Assembly: GCA_029212745.1 (NCBI GenBank)
Contig: JARGOL010000001.1
Location: 105,948 to 169,947 of the forward strand
DNA from: Alcanivoracaceae bacterium
Lineage (GTDB): Bacteria; Pseudomonadota; Gammaproteobacteria; Pseudomonadales; Alcanivoracaceae
Direction: 5' to 3'
DNA: 64,000 nucleotides
A program made the position numbers and the translations under genes. This document shows positions 46,336 through 53,507 of this stretch, piece after piece; the first letter of the stretch is position 1, and each line of letters opens with the position of its first letter. The notes below the pieces were generated by a model that saw only the letters and a program-made list of their open reading frames with translations, was not told where the DNA came from and did not search any database.

Positions 46336-47129
46336 GGCATCACCTCCGGCAGGGTTTCCTCCACCGCACGCGCCGTCTCATGCACGCGCGAACTGATCGT
46401 GTCGTAGGTTTCCGGGTCCACCTCTCCCACTTTCAGGTCATAGGTAATGGTGGCGCCAAACGCGCCCGGGGCCTGGGGGTCGTTACGCAGCTTGTCGAAA
46501 ACCCACAGACGGGTGCCGAGGTAAAAGCCTTCTTTCAGGTCATGGGTCACCATGAACACGGTGAGCCCGGTTTCGCGCCACAGCTGCAGAACCAGTTCAT
46601 GCATGTCGGCGCGGATGCCGGGATCGAGGGCGCCAAAGGGCTCATCCAGCAGCAGGATACGTGGCTGGTTGATCAGCGCCTGGGCGATGGCAAGACGCTG
46701 CTTCATGCCGCCGGACAACTCGTGCGGATACCGGTTTATCGCCGCGGTCAGGCCCACCCTTTCCAGCAGCTCCATGGACTGGCGCTTTGCCGACAGCCGC
46801 GCATTGCCGATCAGCCAGCCAATGCCCGGGCGACTGAACGCACAGGCCACCATCACATTTTCCAGCACGGAAAGATGGGGAAACACGGAATATTGCTGGA
46901 ACACGATGCCGCGGTCCGGGCCAGGTTCGTCCGGGATCGGCTTGCCATCCAGGACCAGTTCACCGCCCGTGGGTGATTCCGTGCCCAGCAGCATTTTCAG
47001 GAAGGTACTCTTGCCGCACCCGGAAGCGCCGACCATGGTAATGAACTCACCATCGCCGACATTCATGCTGATCCGTTCCAGTACCTGTGTATCGCCGTAC
47101 GCTTTACTGACATTGTGGGCTTCGATCAT
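46332..47129 (-). CDS. ABC transporter ATP-binding protein of the guanidine operon
   Basis: The 265-residue ATPase of the nitrate/sulfonate/taurine (NrtD/SsuB/TauB) type has Walker A GASGCGKST, signature LSGGMKQRLAIAQAL and Walker B ILLLDEPFGALD. It energises import through the permease encoded just upstream, whose stop codon overlaps its ATG by four bases. The ATG at 47129 is chosen because GGAGGTGCC precedes it; the frame is open eight codons further. Position in the operon implies uptake of guanidine or a related nitrogen compound. Confidence 0.9.
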   Translation of the reverse strand: MIEAHNVSKAYGDTQVLERISMNVGDGEFITMVGASGCGKSTFLKMLLGTESPTGGELVLDGKPIPDEPGPDRGIVFQQYSVFPHLSVLENVMVACAFSRPGIGWLIGNARLSAKRQSMELLERVGLTAAINRYPHELSGGMKQRLAIAQALINQPRILLLDEPFGALDPGIRADMHELVLQLWRETGLTVFMVTHDLKEGFYLGTRLWVFDKLRNDPQAPGAFGATITYDLKVGEVDPETYDTISSRVHETARAVEETLPEVMP

Positions 47130-47947
47130 GAGGCACCTCCCTGGGCATACCACGGAAACAGTCGGCGGTTACTCTGGCGCAGCACCCAGTCGAACAGGAA
47201 CGCCAGCAGTGTGATCCAGGCGACATACGGCAGGATCACGTCCATTGACAGGTAACGACGCACGAGGAATATGCGATAGCCAAGACCGTCAGTGGCAGCA
47301 ATCGCCTCAGCCGCAATCAGGAACAGCCAGCCGGCGCCCAACGACAGCCGCACACTGTCGATCAGGCGCGGGAACAGTTGCGGCAGCACTACCCGCACAA
47401 GGATCTGGGTGGTGCTGGCACCCAGCGTCTGCGCCTTGACCAGCTGCTCGGCAGGAATTTCCCGCGTGCGCTGTTGCAGGTCCCGGGCAATGAAGGGCGT
47501 GATGCCGATGGCAATCAACGCCACCTTTGACACTTCACCCAGTCCAAAGACGATAAACAGGATCGGCAACAGGGCCAGCGGCGGCACCAGGGATATGACG
47601 GTGAGCAGCGGCGACATGCTGGCTGACACCATTGGCAGCGCCCCGGTAAACATGCCCACCAGCAGTCCCAGTACTGCGGCAATCAGTACGCCCAGCCCGA
47701 GTCGTTGCAGGCTGCTGGCGGTATCCTGCCAGAACACCAGCTCGCCGCTGCGCTTGCTCGGCTCGGTGGCGAGGCGTTCCATGGCATCACCCATCTGGCT
47801 GAACGCAGGCAGCAGTTTGTCGCCCGGGTTCTCGGTGAGCCGCGCATCGGATGCCACCAGGTACAGCAGCAGGAGAAGAAGGAAAGGTAATAACCCCAGC
47901 ATCAGGCGCGCAGCCGGACTCGGGGCAAGGTTGATCAGACGTTTCAT
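47126..47947 (-). CDS. ABC transporter permease of the guanidine operon
   Basis: The 273-residue permease of the SsuC/TauC/NrtB type has about six membrane segments and the EAA-type loop (EIPAEQLVKAQTLGAS region) that contacts the ATPase. GGAGGAAAC precedes the ATG at 47947, the first start codon after the riboswitch. It is thus the first gene of the operon. In most related operons a substrate-binding protein gene comes first; here none is present between the riboswitch and the permease or elsewhere in the operon, so import needs a binding protein from another locus, or the system works without one. Confidence 0.9.
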   Translation of the reverse strand: MKRLINLAPSPAARLMLGLLPFLLLLLLYLVASDARLTENPGDKLLPAFSQMGDAMERLATEPSKRSGELVFWQDTASSLQRLGLGVLIAAVLGLLVGMFTGALPMVSASMSPLLTVISLVPPLALLPILFIVFGLGEVSKVALIAIGITPFIARDLQQRTREIPAEQLVKAQTLGASTTQILVRVVLPQLFPRLIDSVRLSLGAGWLFLIAAEAIAATDGLGYRIFLVRRYLSMDVILPYVAWITLLAFLFDWVLRQSNRRLFPWYAQGGAS

Positions 47948-48010
47948 GTGTTTCCTCCCAGAAAGGTGGCGACGCCCGCACAAGGAGAACGCCTGGCTGA
48001 TGCCAATCAG

Positions 48011-48115
48011 GTCTCCCGGGCTTTTATCCCGCCGTGTAACCCTTCACTGAAAGGTCGAGTGCTCTCGGACCAGTCATCACGAAGTTGTGCTCCGTGACCG
48101 GAACCCTAGCGCTCT
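48011..48115 (-). promoter_or_regulatory. Guanidine-I riboswitch (ykkC class)
   Basis: Read on the minus strand, the conserved blocks of the ykkC/guanidine-I aptamer occur in order: CTAGGGTTCCGG (48098-48109), a variable stem, GACTGGTCCGAGAGC (48061-48075), then ACACGGCGGGATAAAAG and CCCGGGAGAC (48011-48037). These match the class consensus almost base for base. The aptamer binds free guanidinium and turns on the genes behind it, here the permease, ATPase, deiminase, carboxylase and allophanate hydrolase genes. Confidence 0.93.
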
Positions 48116-48168
48116 ATTGCTTCAGATTGTCTCATTGGCTGTCACCAAGAGTGCTCACTGCAGACTAC

Positions 48169-48184
48169 TTCAAGAACCGGGCCA
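48169..48184 (-). promoter_or_regulatory. Candidate sigma-54 promoter of the guanidine operon
   Basis: TGGCCCG-GTTC-TTGAA has the right spacing and differs from TGGCACG-N4-TTGCW at two positions, one of them the C of the -12 GC. Transcription would start near 48158, 43 bases before the riboswitch core. The match alone is only fair; its position relative to the NtrC-like and IHF-like sites supports it. Confidence 0.45.
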
Positions 48185-48203
48185 GAATAACAATCCCTAT
48201 AAA

Positions 48204-48216
48204 TATCATCGCGTTA
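48204..48216. promoter_or_regulatory. IHF-like site
   Basis: TATCAT-CGCG-TTA matches 8 of 9 defined positions of WATCAA-N4-TTR. It lies in the most AT-rich part of the region, between the NtrC-like dyads and the sigma-54-like element, the usual place for IHF at NtrC-dependent promoters. Confidence 0.45.
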
Positions 48217-48248
48217 TAGAAATATGGCATGCCGAGCGCCCGACCGGC

Positions 48249-48287
48249 ATCACCATAATGGTGCTGTGCGCACCAGTTGGGGGCGCA
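48249..48287. promoter_or_regulatory. Two NtrC-like binding sites
   Basis: The first, ATCACCA-TAA-TGGTGCT (48249-48265), is a near match to the NtrC dyad TGCACCA-N3-TGGTGCA, mismatched only in the outermost bases. The second, 48267-48287, has outer arms TGCGC and GCGCA and a perfect GCACCA left half but a poor right half. The first is centred about 100 bases upstream of the predicted transcription start of the guanidine operon. Confidence 0.6.
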
Positions 48288-48490
48288 CAGGGCGCTATCG
48301 CCGGGGTCGCAGGCGCAACCGCGCCTTATCGTGATTTGGCATATGCCCGGTATTGCCCTTGACCCTCCAGCGCACCGGCGCGAGGGTGGTACGAAAGATG
48401 CACGAATAACGAAGACAGTCCGGGGTCAGCAAAACGGCGCCTCTGCTGCCCTGGCTAGCAGTACCCAGGAAGGCGCCACAGGAGGAAGAC

Positions 48491-48787
48491 ATGTTATCCA
48501 CCCGTGATTACTTCGAACGCCTGAAAACGAAACTGGATGAATGGAACTCGGAGCTGGAAGTGATTGAGCAGCGTGCCCGTGTCGAGGGCGGCGATGCCGC
48601 TGCACAGATCGAGCACCACAAGATGGAGCTTCAGGATATGTTCCTTGAGCTGCAGCAGCGCATCGACGAGTTGCGCCAGGGCCTGCAGGATTCCGTACCC
48701 AGCGTATCGTCCAGCATGGACGCCGCCTGGGCGCGCCTGAGCAAGGACCTGGAAGACATGAGCGACCATCTCTACCCGGGCAACTGA
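48491..48787 (+). CDS. Small coiled-coil protein (paralogue 1)
   Basis: The 98-residue protein is predicted to be one or two long amphipathic helices rich in Glu, Leu, Gln and Arg, with no signal peptide. It resembles remotely the 98-residue product encoded at 57729-58025: both have LD----ELE, a K-(M/L)EL segment near the middle and SS(M/L) followed by a final helix. It may belong to the sll1863-like stress-response group, but I cannot assign a function. A strong AGGAGGA ribosome-binding site precedes the ATG. It is divergent from the guanidine operon. Confidence 0.72.
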   Translation: MLSTRDYFERLKTKLDEWNSELEVIEQRARVEGGDAAAQIEHHKMELQDMFLELQQRIDELRQGLQDSVPSVSSSMDAAWARLSKDLEDMSDHLYPGN

Positions 48788-48927
48788 CCCCCGGCCAGCA
48801 CCGCCCTGGCGCCTGGCGGCGTGCATCTGCCGCCGGCCAGCTGCGCCAGCACAACAGGCTTTCCCTTCACCGGCAGAGCCCGTACCCTTGACCCCCGATC
48901 TACGGCGCATCGGGGCATGGAGGGTAT

Positions 48928-49872
48928 GTGTCTGCCATCATCGACATCCAGTCACTCTGCAAGGTCTACCAGGGCGGATTCCGGGCGCTGGATAATATTT
49001 CCCTGACCATTGAACGCGGCGAAATCTTCGCCCTGCTGGGCCCCAACGGTGCCGGCAAGACCACGCTCATCAGCACCATTTGCGGCATTGTCATGCCCAC
49101 CTCCGGTACCATCAGCGCCGGAGGCCACGATGTGGTGCGTGATTACCGGGCTGCGCGCCAGGCCATCGGGCTTGTCCCCCAGGAGTTGTCCACGGATGCC
49201 TTTGAAACGGTGTGGGACACGGTGCGGTTCAGCCGTGGCCTGTTCGGCAAGCCGCGCAACGATGAGCTGATCGCCGGCCTGCTACGTGACCTGAGCCTGT
49301 GGGACAAGAAGGATGCCCGCATCATGACGCTTTCCGGTGGCATGAAACGGCGCGTCATGATCGCCAAGGCCCTGTCCCATGAACCCGACATCCTGTTTCT
49401 CGATGAGCCCACCGCCGGCGTCGATGTGGAACTGCGCCGCGACATGTGGGAGATGGTGCGCCGTCTGCGCGATCGCGATGTGACCGTCATCCTGACCACG
49501 CATTACATCGAGGAAGCCGAGGAGATGGCAGACCGCATCGGTGTCATCAACAAGGGCCGTATCATCATGGTCGAGGAAAAGGCCACCCTGATGCGCAGGC
49601 TCGGACAGCGCAGACTGACACTGACCCTGCAGGCACCGCTGGCACAGATCCCGGAAAGCCTCGCCGACCAACAGCTGTCCCTGTCTGATGACGGTCTGTC
49701 GCTGACGTTCACGTTCGAGGGCGAATCCGGGCATGCCGGCATCGCCAGCCTGCTGCGCCAGCTCAACCAGCTCGGCATCGACTACCAGGACCTGCATACG
49801 CGGGAGAGTTCGCTGGAGGAAATTTTCGTGCAGCTGGTTCACCAGGGCGATCCGTCGGGAGAAGTGTCATGA
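48928..49872 (+). CDS. yadG: ABC-2 type transporter ATP-binding protein (YadG-like)
   Basis: The 314-residue ATPase has Walker [10 protein letters not shown], signature [15 protein letters not shown], Walker [13 protein letters not shown] and the switch His in [12 protein letters not shown], followed by a C-terminal extension typical of the YadG/drug-exporter group. It pairs with the permease gene that begins four bases before its stop codon. Together they form an exporter in the cytoplasmic membrane with unknown substrate. The start is a GTG shortly after GGAGGG. Confidence 0.88.
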   Translation: MSAIIDIQSLCKVYQGGFRALDNISLTIERGEIFALLGPNGAGKTTLISTICGIVMPTSGTISAGGHDVVRDYRAARQAIGLVPQELSTDAFETVWDTVRFSRGLFGKPRNDELIAGLLRDLSLWDKKDARIMTLSGGMKRRVMIAKALSHEPDILFLDEPTAGVDVELRRDMWEMVRRLRDRDVTVILTTHYIEEAEEMADRIGVINKGRIIMVEEKATLMRRLGQRRLTLTLQAPLAQIPESLADQQLSLSDDGLSLTFTFEGESGHAGIASLLRQLNQLGIDYQDLHTRESSLEEIFVQLVHQGDPSGEVS

Positions 49873-50630
49873 ATGTTCATGCTATCCGTGCCATCTACCG
49901 TTTCGAGATGGCCCGCGCCTGGCGCACACTGATGCAAAGTGTGGCATCACCGGTACTGTCCACCTGCCTCTACTTCATTGTCTTTGGCTCGGCCATTGGT
50001 TCGCGCATGGTCGCCATTGACGGCATCAGCTATGGCGCTTTCATCATCCCCGGGCTGGTCATGCTGTCCCTGCTCAACGAGAGCATTTCCAATGCCGCGT
50101 TCGGCATCTACATGCCGAAGTTTTCCGGCACCATCTACGAAGTCCTGTCGGCACCGGTATCTTGGCTGGAAGTGGTAATCGGCTATGTCGGTGCCGCAGC
50201 CAGCAAGTCCATCATCCTGGGACTGCTGATCATCGCCACCGCCCGCCTGTTTGTGGACTACAGCATTGAGCATCCGTTCTGGATGCTGGCGTTCCTGGTG
50301 CTGACGGCCGTGAGCTTCAGCCTGTTCGGCTTCATCATCGGCATCCTCGCGGATTCCTTCCAGAAACTGCAGGTGGTGCCCATGATGGTGGTGACGCCAC
50401 TGACATTCCTGGGCGGCACTTTCTACTCCATCGACATGTTACCGCCCGTGTGGCAGACCATCACCCTGTTCAACCCGGTGGTTTACCTGGTCAGCGGGTT
50501 CCGCTGGAGTTTCTATGGCGTTGCCGATGTCAGTGTTGCCGTCAGCCTGGGCATGACCGTGGTATTCCTGCTGGCCTGCCTTGTCGCGGTACGCTGGATA
50601 TTCCTGTCCGGATACCGGCTCAAGTCCTGA
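49869..50630 (+). CDS. yadH: ABC-2 type permease (YadH-like)
   Basis: The 253-residue membrane protein has six predicted segments and the ABC-2 permease layout; the segments [30 protein letters not shown] and [17 protein letters not shown] region are typical of YadH. It forms the channel of an export system with the preceding ATPase, with which it overlaps by four bases (ATGA). A bidirectional terminator follows it directly. Confidence 0.88.
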   Translation: MNVHAIRAIYRFEMARAWRTLMQSVASPVLSTCLYFIVFGSAIGSRMVAIDGISYGAFIIPGLVMLSLLNESISNAAFGIYMPKFSGTIYEVLSAPVSWLEVVIGYVGAAASKSIILGLLIIATARLFVDYSIEHPFWMLAFLVLTAVSFSLFGFIIGILADSFQKLQVVPMMVVTPLTFLGGTFYSIDMLPPVWQTITLFNPVVYLVSGFRWSFYGVADVSVAVSLGMTVVFLLACLVAVRWIFLSGYRLKS

Positions 50631-50642
50631 TCTCTTACGGAT

Positions 50643-50675
50643 AAAAAAAAGCCGGCATAGCCGGCCTTTCTTGAC
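50643..50675. terminator. Bidirectional Rho-independent terminator
   Basis: A perfect stem GCCGGC-ATA-GCCGGC (50651-50665) is flanked by eight A residues on the left and CTTTCTT on the right, so it can end transcription from the ABC exporter genes on the plus strand and from the convergent gene on the minus strand. Confidence 0.85.
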
Positions 50676-50687
50676 CCTGAAGGGGTG

Positions 50688-51362
50688 TTATCGCGGGCGA
50701 ATAATGCCGGCGTAATGGCCGAGAAACCCCTTCAGTTGCTCGTCATTGAGCCCACGCAGCACCTTGTTGGTTACCGCATGGACCGCCTTTCGACTGCCAT
50801 CGATACCGACATTCAATGCCTTCTGGGTAACAAAGCCAACCTTGACCTCATGGGTATTGGAGACGAAGAAGCTGTCGATCACTTCATCAGACAGCCGGTC
50901 GAAGACGCTTGCCACCAGCTCGATATGGGCAGTGCCATTGCCGGCTTCGCACAGCTTCTGGGCTTCGTAGAAATCCCGGGCCAGATCATCCCGTGCATCG
51001 ATCACCAGGCAGGCCTGGTTGTCATTGTCATCCCCCGCCGGCCAGTACATGGCTTCGATATTACGAACGATGGGCGCGAATTCCTTGTTGCTGGTCTTCT
51101 TGTAGATCTGCCGGGTGAGCATGTGGGAGGCCTTGCCCGCCGTGGACACGGCAAAATCAATGACCTTTTTCTGGGTGCCTGACAGGGCCATCAGTTGCGA
51201 CGGCTCCACCAGGAAAAGGCTGAGCATCCGGTCGGTCATGTGGTCGACCATCTCGATGAACTTTTCCGCACTGTTACTGCGCTCGTGGGCCACCGCGTGA
51301 AGGAAATCATCCACGCCATTCACCAGGGCCGGGTTGGCCGGAACCGCTACCACATTACTCAT
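50688..51362 (-). CDS. Conserved helical protein of unknown function
   Basis: The 224-residue protein is soluble and largely helical, with no motif I recognise. Segments include NGVDDFLHAVAHERSNSAEKF region, IDFAVSTAGKASHMLTRQIYKK and a C-terminal GLNDEQLKGFLGHYAGIIRPR. The ATG at 51362 follows AGGAG by about seven bases; a GTG two codons earlier is less suitable. It is a single gene with a terminator downstream, divergent from nothing close: the thioesterase gene upstream runs the same way but ends 80 bases before it. Confidence 0.7.
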   Translation of the reverse strand: MSNVVAVPANPALVNGVDDFLHAVAHERSNSAEKFIEMVDHMTDRMLSLFLVEPSQLMALSGTQKKVIDFAVSTAGKASHMLTRQIYKKTSNKEFAPIVRNIEAMYWPAGDDNDNQACLVIDARDDLARDFYEAQKLCEAGNGTAHIELVASVFDRLSDEVIDSFFVSNTHEVKVGFVTQKALNVGIDGSRKAVHAVTNKVLRGLNDEQLKGFLGHYAGIIRPR

Positions 51363-51441
51363 AAACACTCCTGATTGGTGAGAATCCTGCGCAAAACCCG
51401 CATATTAAGGACTGCCATCGCCCCGGCAAGGGCCAAATGTG

Positions 51442-51846
51442 TCAATGCGCCGGAATCGAATAGGTCACACTGACATGCGCCACGGACGCCTGCGGATCAC
51501 CGCTGTCCAGCAATACATCACCGACGGCGAGCCGCTTGCCAAGCTTGAGCAAACGGGCGCGGGCGTACAGTTCCCCCGGTGCCGGCTTGCGATAGAAATT
51601 GATGTTCAGGTTGGTGGTGACCGCGAGGGCCACCGGCCCGATGTTGCCCAGCACCAGCGCATACATGGCAGCATCTGCGAGTCCCATCATGGTGGGCCCG
51701 GACAATGTGCCGCCCGGGCGCAAATGGCGGTCAGTACTCTTCAGTCGCATCAGCGCATGCTTTTCGCTCAGCTCGAGCACCTCACCGGGATCGTCCGTAA
51801 ATGCCCCGGCGAGGAACCGGTTCAACTCATCAATGGTCATTTTCAT
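51442..51846 (-). CDS. PaaI-family hotdog thioesterase
   Basis: The 134-residue protein has the hotdog fold signature of the PaaI group: LRPGGTLSGPTMMGLADAAMYALVLG, where a conserved Asp/Asn-rich helix holds the active site, followed by TTNLNINFYRKPAPGEL. Such enzymes hydrolyse acyl- or aryl-CoA thioesters in the cytoplasm. The start at 51846 or 51840 (two nearby ATGs) agrees with family length; the open frame for 39 codons upstream does not. It is divergent from the wax ester synthase gene, so a role in acyl-CoA balance is plausible but inferred. Confidence 0.83.
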   Translation of the reverse strand: MKMTIDELNRFLAGAFTDDPGEVLELSEKHALMRLKSTDRHLRPGGTLSGPTMMGLADAAMYALVLGNIGPVALAVTTNLNINFYRKPAPGELYARARLLKLGKRLAVGDVLLDSGDPQASVAHVSVTYSIPAH

Positions 51847-51980
51847 GCACTCAAACCCGCTGCGGGATGGCTGCTGCGGGCCATCCCATGGTTCATTTAC
51901 ACGTTGCAACGCTGGCAACGTTCTCTCGCCGGCCCACAGCCGGTACAATCCGCCGAGGAGCAAGTCAACCGGAGTAACCG

Positions 51981-53372
51981 ATGAAACGCCTCAGCCCCCT
52001 GGACGCCGCCTGGCTGGCAGTTGAGTCAGAAGACACCCCGATGCATGTGGGCAACCTGCAGATATTCTCTCTGCCCGAGGGGGCTCCGGACACGTTCCTG
52101 CGCGACATGGTGGCACGGATGAAAGCCGATTATGACCTGTCTCCACCGTGGAATTACAGCCTTGCCTACCCGGGTAACATTGGTCGCATGCTCATGCCTG
52201 CCTGGCGCATCAACCAGGATGTGGACCTGGACTACCATGTGCGCCACTCGGCATTGCCGCGTCCGGGGGGAGAACGGGAACTGGGTGTGCTGGTCTCGCG
52301 CCTGCACAGCAACCCGCTGGATTTCAGCCGCCCGCTGTGGGAAAGCCATATCATCGAAGGGCTGGAAAACAACCGTTTCGCCCTGTACACGAAGATGCAT
52401 CACTCCATGATTGATGGCATCAGTGGCATGCGTTTGCTGCAGCGCGTGCTTTCGGACGACCCCACACGCACCAACATGCCTCCGCCGTGGACGGTCAAGC
52501 CCCAGCGCAACACCAGCGCCGACCGCATGCCGTCAGTGCGTGCCGTATCGCGTCAGTTTGGCGAAGCACTGCGCCTGCAGGCGAGTTCCGCCAGCAACCT
52601 GGCCAGCGCCTTCTCGCGGCTTATCCAGGCCGGCGGGGATGAAGACGACCAGCTCACCGCGCCTTTCGAGGGGCCCAACTCGGCCATCAACCACCGCGTC
52701 ACCGGGCAGCGCCGTTTTGCCACACAGCAGTACCGCCTCGACGAACTCAAGCGTATGGCAGCAGCAGTGGATGGCTCCCTCAACGACATCGTGCTGTACC
52801 TGTGCGGCACTGCCCTGCGGCGCTTCCTCAAGGAACAGAACAGCCTGCCGGATACCCCGCTGACGGCCGGCATTCCGGTCAACATCCGGCCCGCTGATGA
52901 CCAGGGCACCGGCACGGCCATCAGTTTCATGATAGCCAGCCTGGGCACCAACGTGGCTGATCCCATGCGCCGGCTGGAAAGCATCATCGCATCCACCCGT
53001 GCGGCCAAGGCCCATCTGCAAAGCCTGCCTCGCAGTACCCTGACGCAATACACCATGCTGCTGATGTCGCCGTACATACTGCAGCTGGTGTCAGGCCTGG
53101 GCGGACGCATGCGGCCCGTATTCAATGTCACCATCTCCAATGTGCCCGGCCCGGAAAAGCCTCTCTACTTCGAGGGCGCCAAACTGGAAGCCATGTACCC
53201 GGTCTCCCTGATTGCCCATGGCGGCGCCCTCAACATTACCTGCCTGAGCTACGCCGGTTCGCTGAATTTCGGCTATACCGGCTGCCGCGACACGCTGCCC
53301 AGCATGCAGCGACTGGCCGTGTATACCGGGGAGGCACTGGAAGAACTGGACCAACTGCTGGACAGTCTCTGA
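51981..53372 (+). CDS. Wax ester synthase/diacylglycerol acyltransferase
   Basis: The 463-residue bifunctional acyltransferase transfers acyl groups from acyl-CoA to fatty alcohols or diacylglycerol, making wax esters or triacylglycerol storage lipid at the inner face of the membrane. The active-site motif HHSMIDG is at 140-146. PLWESHIIEGL precedes it, and NVTISNVPGP with the last-third motif of the family is also present. Length and sequence are close to AtfA-type enzymes of Alcanivorax and Marinobacter. GGAGTAACC precedes the ATG. It is the main argument, with alkB, for a hydrocarbon-using host. Confidence 0.93.
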   Translation: MKRLSPLDAAWLAVESEDTPMHVGNLQIFSLPEGAPDTFLRDMVARMKADYDLSPPWNYSLAYPGNIGRMLMPAWRINQDVDLDYHVRHSALPRPGGERELGVLVSRLHSNPLDFSRPLWESHIIEGLENNRFALYTKMHHSMIDGISGMRLLQRVLSDDPTRTNMPPPWTVKPQRNTSADRMPSVRAVSRQFGEALRLQASSASNLASAFSRLIQAGGDEDDQLTAPFEGPNSAINHRVTGQRRFATQQYRLDELKRMAAAVDGSLNDIVLYLCGTALRRFLKEQNSLPDTPLTAGIPVNIRPADDQGTGTAISFMIASLGTNVADPMRRLESIIASTRAAKAHLQSLPRSTLTQYTMLLMSPYILQLVSGLGGRMRPVFNVTISNVPGPEKPLYFEGAKLEAMYPVSLIAHGGALNITCLSYAGSLNFGYTGCRDTLPSMQRLAVYTGEALEELDQLLDSL

Positions 53373-53473
53373 CCCGGACGACCGTCTGTCAGGCAATAGA
53401 CCTTGCCGATTCCATTGCTGCTTGCCGATCATTGCACCGTCACCTGTGCGATATCATGATGACAGCAGGACCA

Positions 53474-53491
53474 CCGCCGGTTTTTCGGCGG
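53474..53491 (+). other. Hairpin in the leader of the 7TM diguanylate cyclase gene
   Basis: A perfect six-base stem CCGCCG/CGGCGG closes a GTTTTT loop and ends one or two bases before the purine-rich ribosome-binding site. It might modulate translation; it lacks a T tract after the stem and is not a terminator on the plus strand. Confidence 0.35.
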
Positions 53492-53507
53492 ACGGAGAGG
53501 AGATGGC

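Larger units (their letters stand above)
47948..48490. other. Regulatory region of the guanidine operon
   Basis: These 543 bases hold no credible gene. On the minus strand they carry, in order of transcription, two NtrC-like dyads, an IHF-like site, a sigma-54-like element and the guanidine-I riboswitch, each annotated separately. The 63 bases between riboswitch and permease start are the expression platform; no intrinsic terminator with a T tract was seen, so control may act on translation or through Rho. The part nearest the coiled-coil gene (48300-48490) shows no clear promoter. Confidence 0.6.

Noticed and set aside
48337-48356. TGGC and TTGC pair resembling a sigma-54 promoter on the plus strand
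   Set aside because: GG and GC are 17 bases apart instead of 12, so it cannot act as a sigma-54 promoter.
53373-53507. Hairpin before the 7TM diguanylate cyclase gene considered as a terminator for the wax ester synthase gene
   Set aside because: The T run is inside the loop and not after the stem, so it does not fit a Rho-independent terminator on the plus strand.
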